This document shows, piece by piece, positions 22,551-22,635 of a stretch of 22,635 nt of DNA. The stretch's first letter is position 1; every line of letters begins with the position of its first letter. The translations under genes and the position numbers were made by a program. Source of the stretch: an uncultured Lachnospiraceae bacterium (GTDB lineage Bacteria; Bacillota; Clostridia; Lachnospirales; Lachnospiraceae); contig CAMWNY010000004.1 in NCBI GenBank assembly GCA_947175775.1, forward strand, positions 1 through 22,635, in the 5' to 3' direction. The notes beneath the pieces were generated by a model that made no database searches, was not told where the DNA came from, and was given only the letters and a program-made list of their open reading frames with translations.

Positions 22551-22635
22551 CTGTCTGTTATACACCTCTCCGAGCCCACGAGACTCCTGAACATCTCGTA
22601 TGCCGTCTTGTGCTTTAAAAAAAAAAGGGGGGGGG
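22551..22635 (+). other. Illumina Nextera adapter read-through plus poly-A/poly-G (not genomic)
   Basis: 22551-22569 matches the Nextera transposase mosaic end with two differences. 22570-22584 is exactly CCGAGCCCACGAGAC. 22585-22592 (TCCTGAAC) sits in the 8-base index position. 22593-22616 matches the P7 flow-cell sequence with two differences. Ten A (22617-22626) and nine G (22627-22635) follow, the usual two-colour-chemistry tail after a short insert. Genomic sequence ends at 22550. Confidence 0.97.

Noticed and set aside
22551..22565. Apparent GTG start of the repeat protein (residues MYNRQ)
   Set aside because: These codons are Nextera adapter sequence; the gene continues beyond the contig.

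Overview
The window looks like chromosomal DNA from a gut-type Clostridia bacterium, most likely a Lachnospiraceae. This rests on protein resemblance: a class III fructose-1,6-bisphosphatase, a Gram-positive oligopeptide ABC operon, a YtrA-type GntR/ABC cassette, a vsr gene of the kind common in this family, and a very long Ig-like repeat surface protein with CxxC ribbons. Promoters are standard sigma-A type and ribosome binding sites are AGGAGG-like. No tRNA, rRNA, CRISPR array, IS element or phage gene was seen. The last 85 bases are not genomic: they are an Illumina Nextera adapter followed by poly-A and poly-G.

Layout. 1-772 (-): 5' part of an ammonium transporter, with promoter and leader terminator upstream. 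1006-1755 (-): GNAT acetyltransferase with an extra N-terminal domain. 1938-2459 (+): cyclophilin. 2489-4664 (-): a lipoprotein with a DUF4352-like C-terminus, then a PsiE-like membrane protein. 4665-5233: a 569-base intergenic region with promoters and a strong leader terminator for the next gene. 5234-6784 (+): Na+/alanine-type symporter. 6873-9278 (-): fbp, then an orphan vsr. 9534-15596 (-): oppB-oppC-oppD-oppF-oppA, with a consensus promoter and a long, apparently folded leader. 16022-18018 (+): gntR-ABC-permease, with an inverted-repeat operator at its own promoter. 18090-22550 (-): a giant repeat protein whose true N-terminus lies beyond the contig end.

How the genes work together. Amt and the AlsT-type symporter import nitrogen (ammonium and amino acids). 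Both have a promoter followed at once by an intrinsic-terminator hairpin in the 5' leader, which suggests attenuation. The Opp system imports peptides, and Fbp serves gluconeogenesis, so the window leans towards nitrogen and carbon acquisition. The divergent GntR/ABC cassette resembles envelope-stress exporters of the Ytr type.

The most striking observation is OppA. The segment that normally forms the C-terminus of SBP_bac_5 oligopeptide-binding proteins sits at the N-terminus, right after the lipoprotein signal and an Ala/Asp-rich linker. The protein then stops at the point where that segment would normally begin. This reads as a natural circular permutation.
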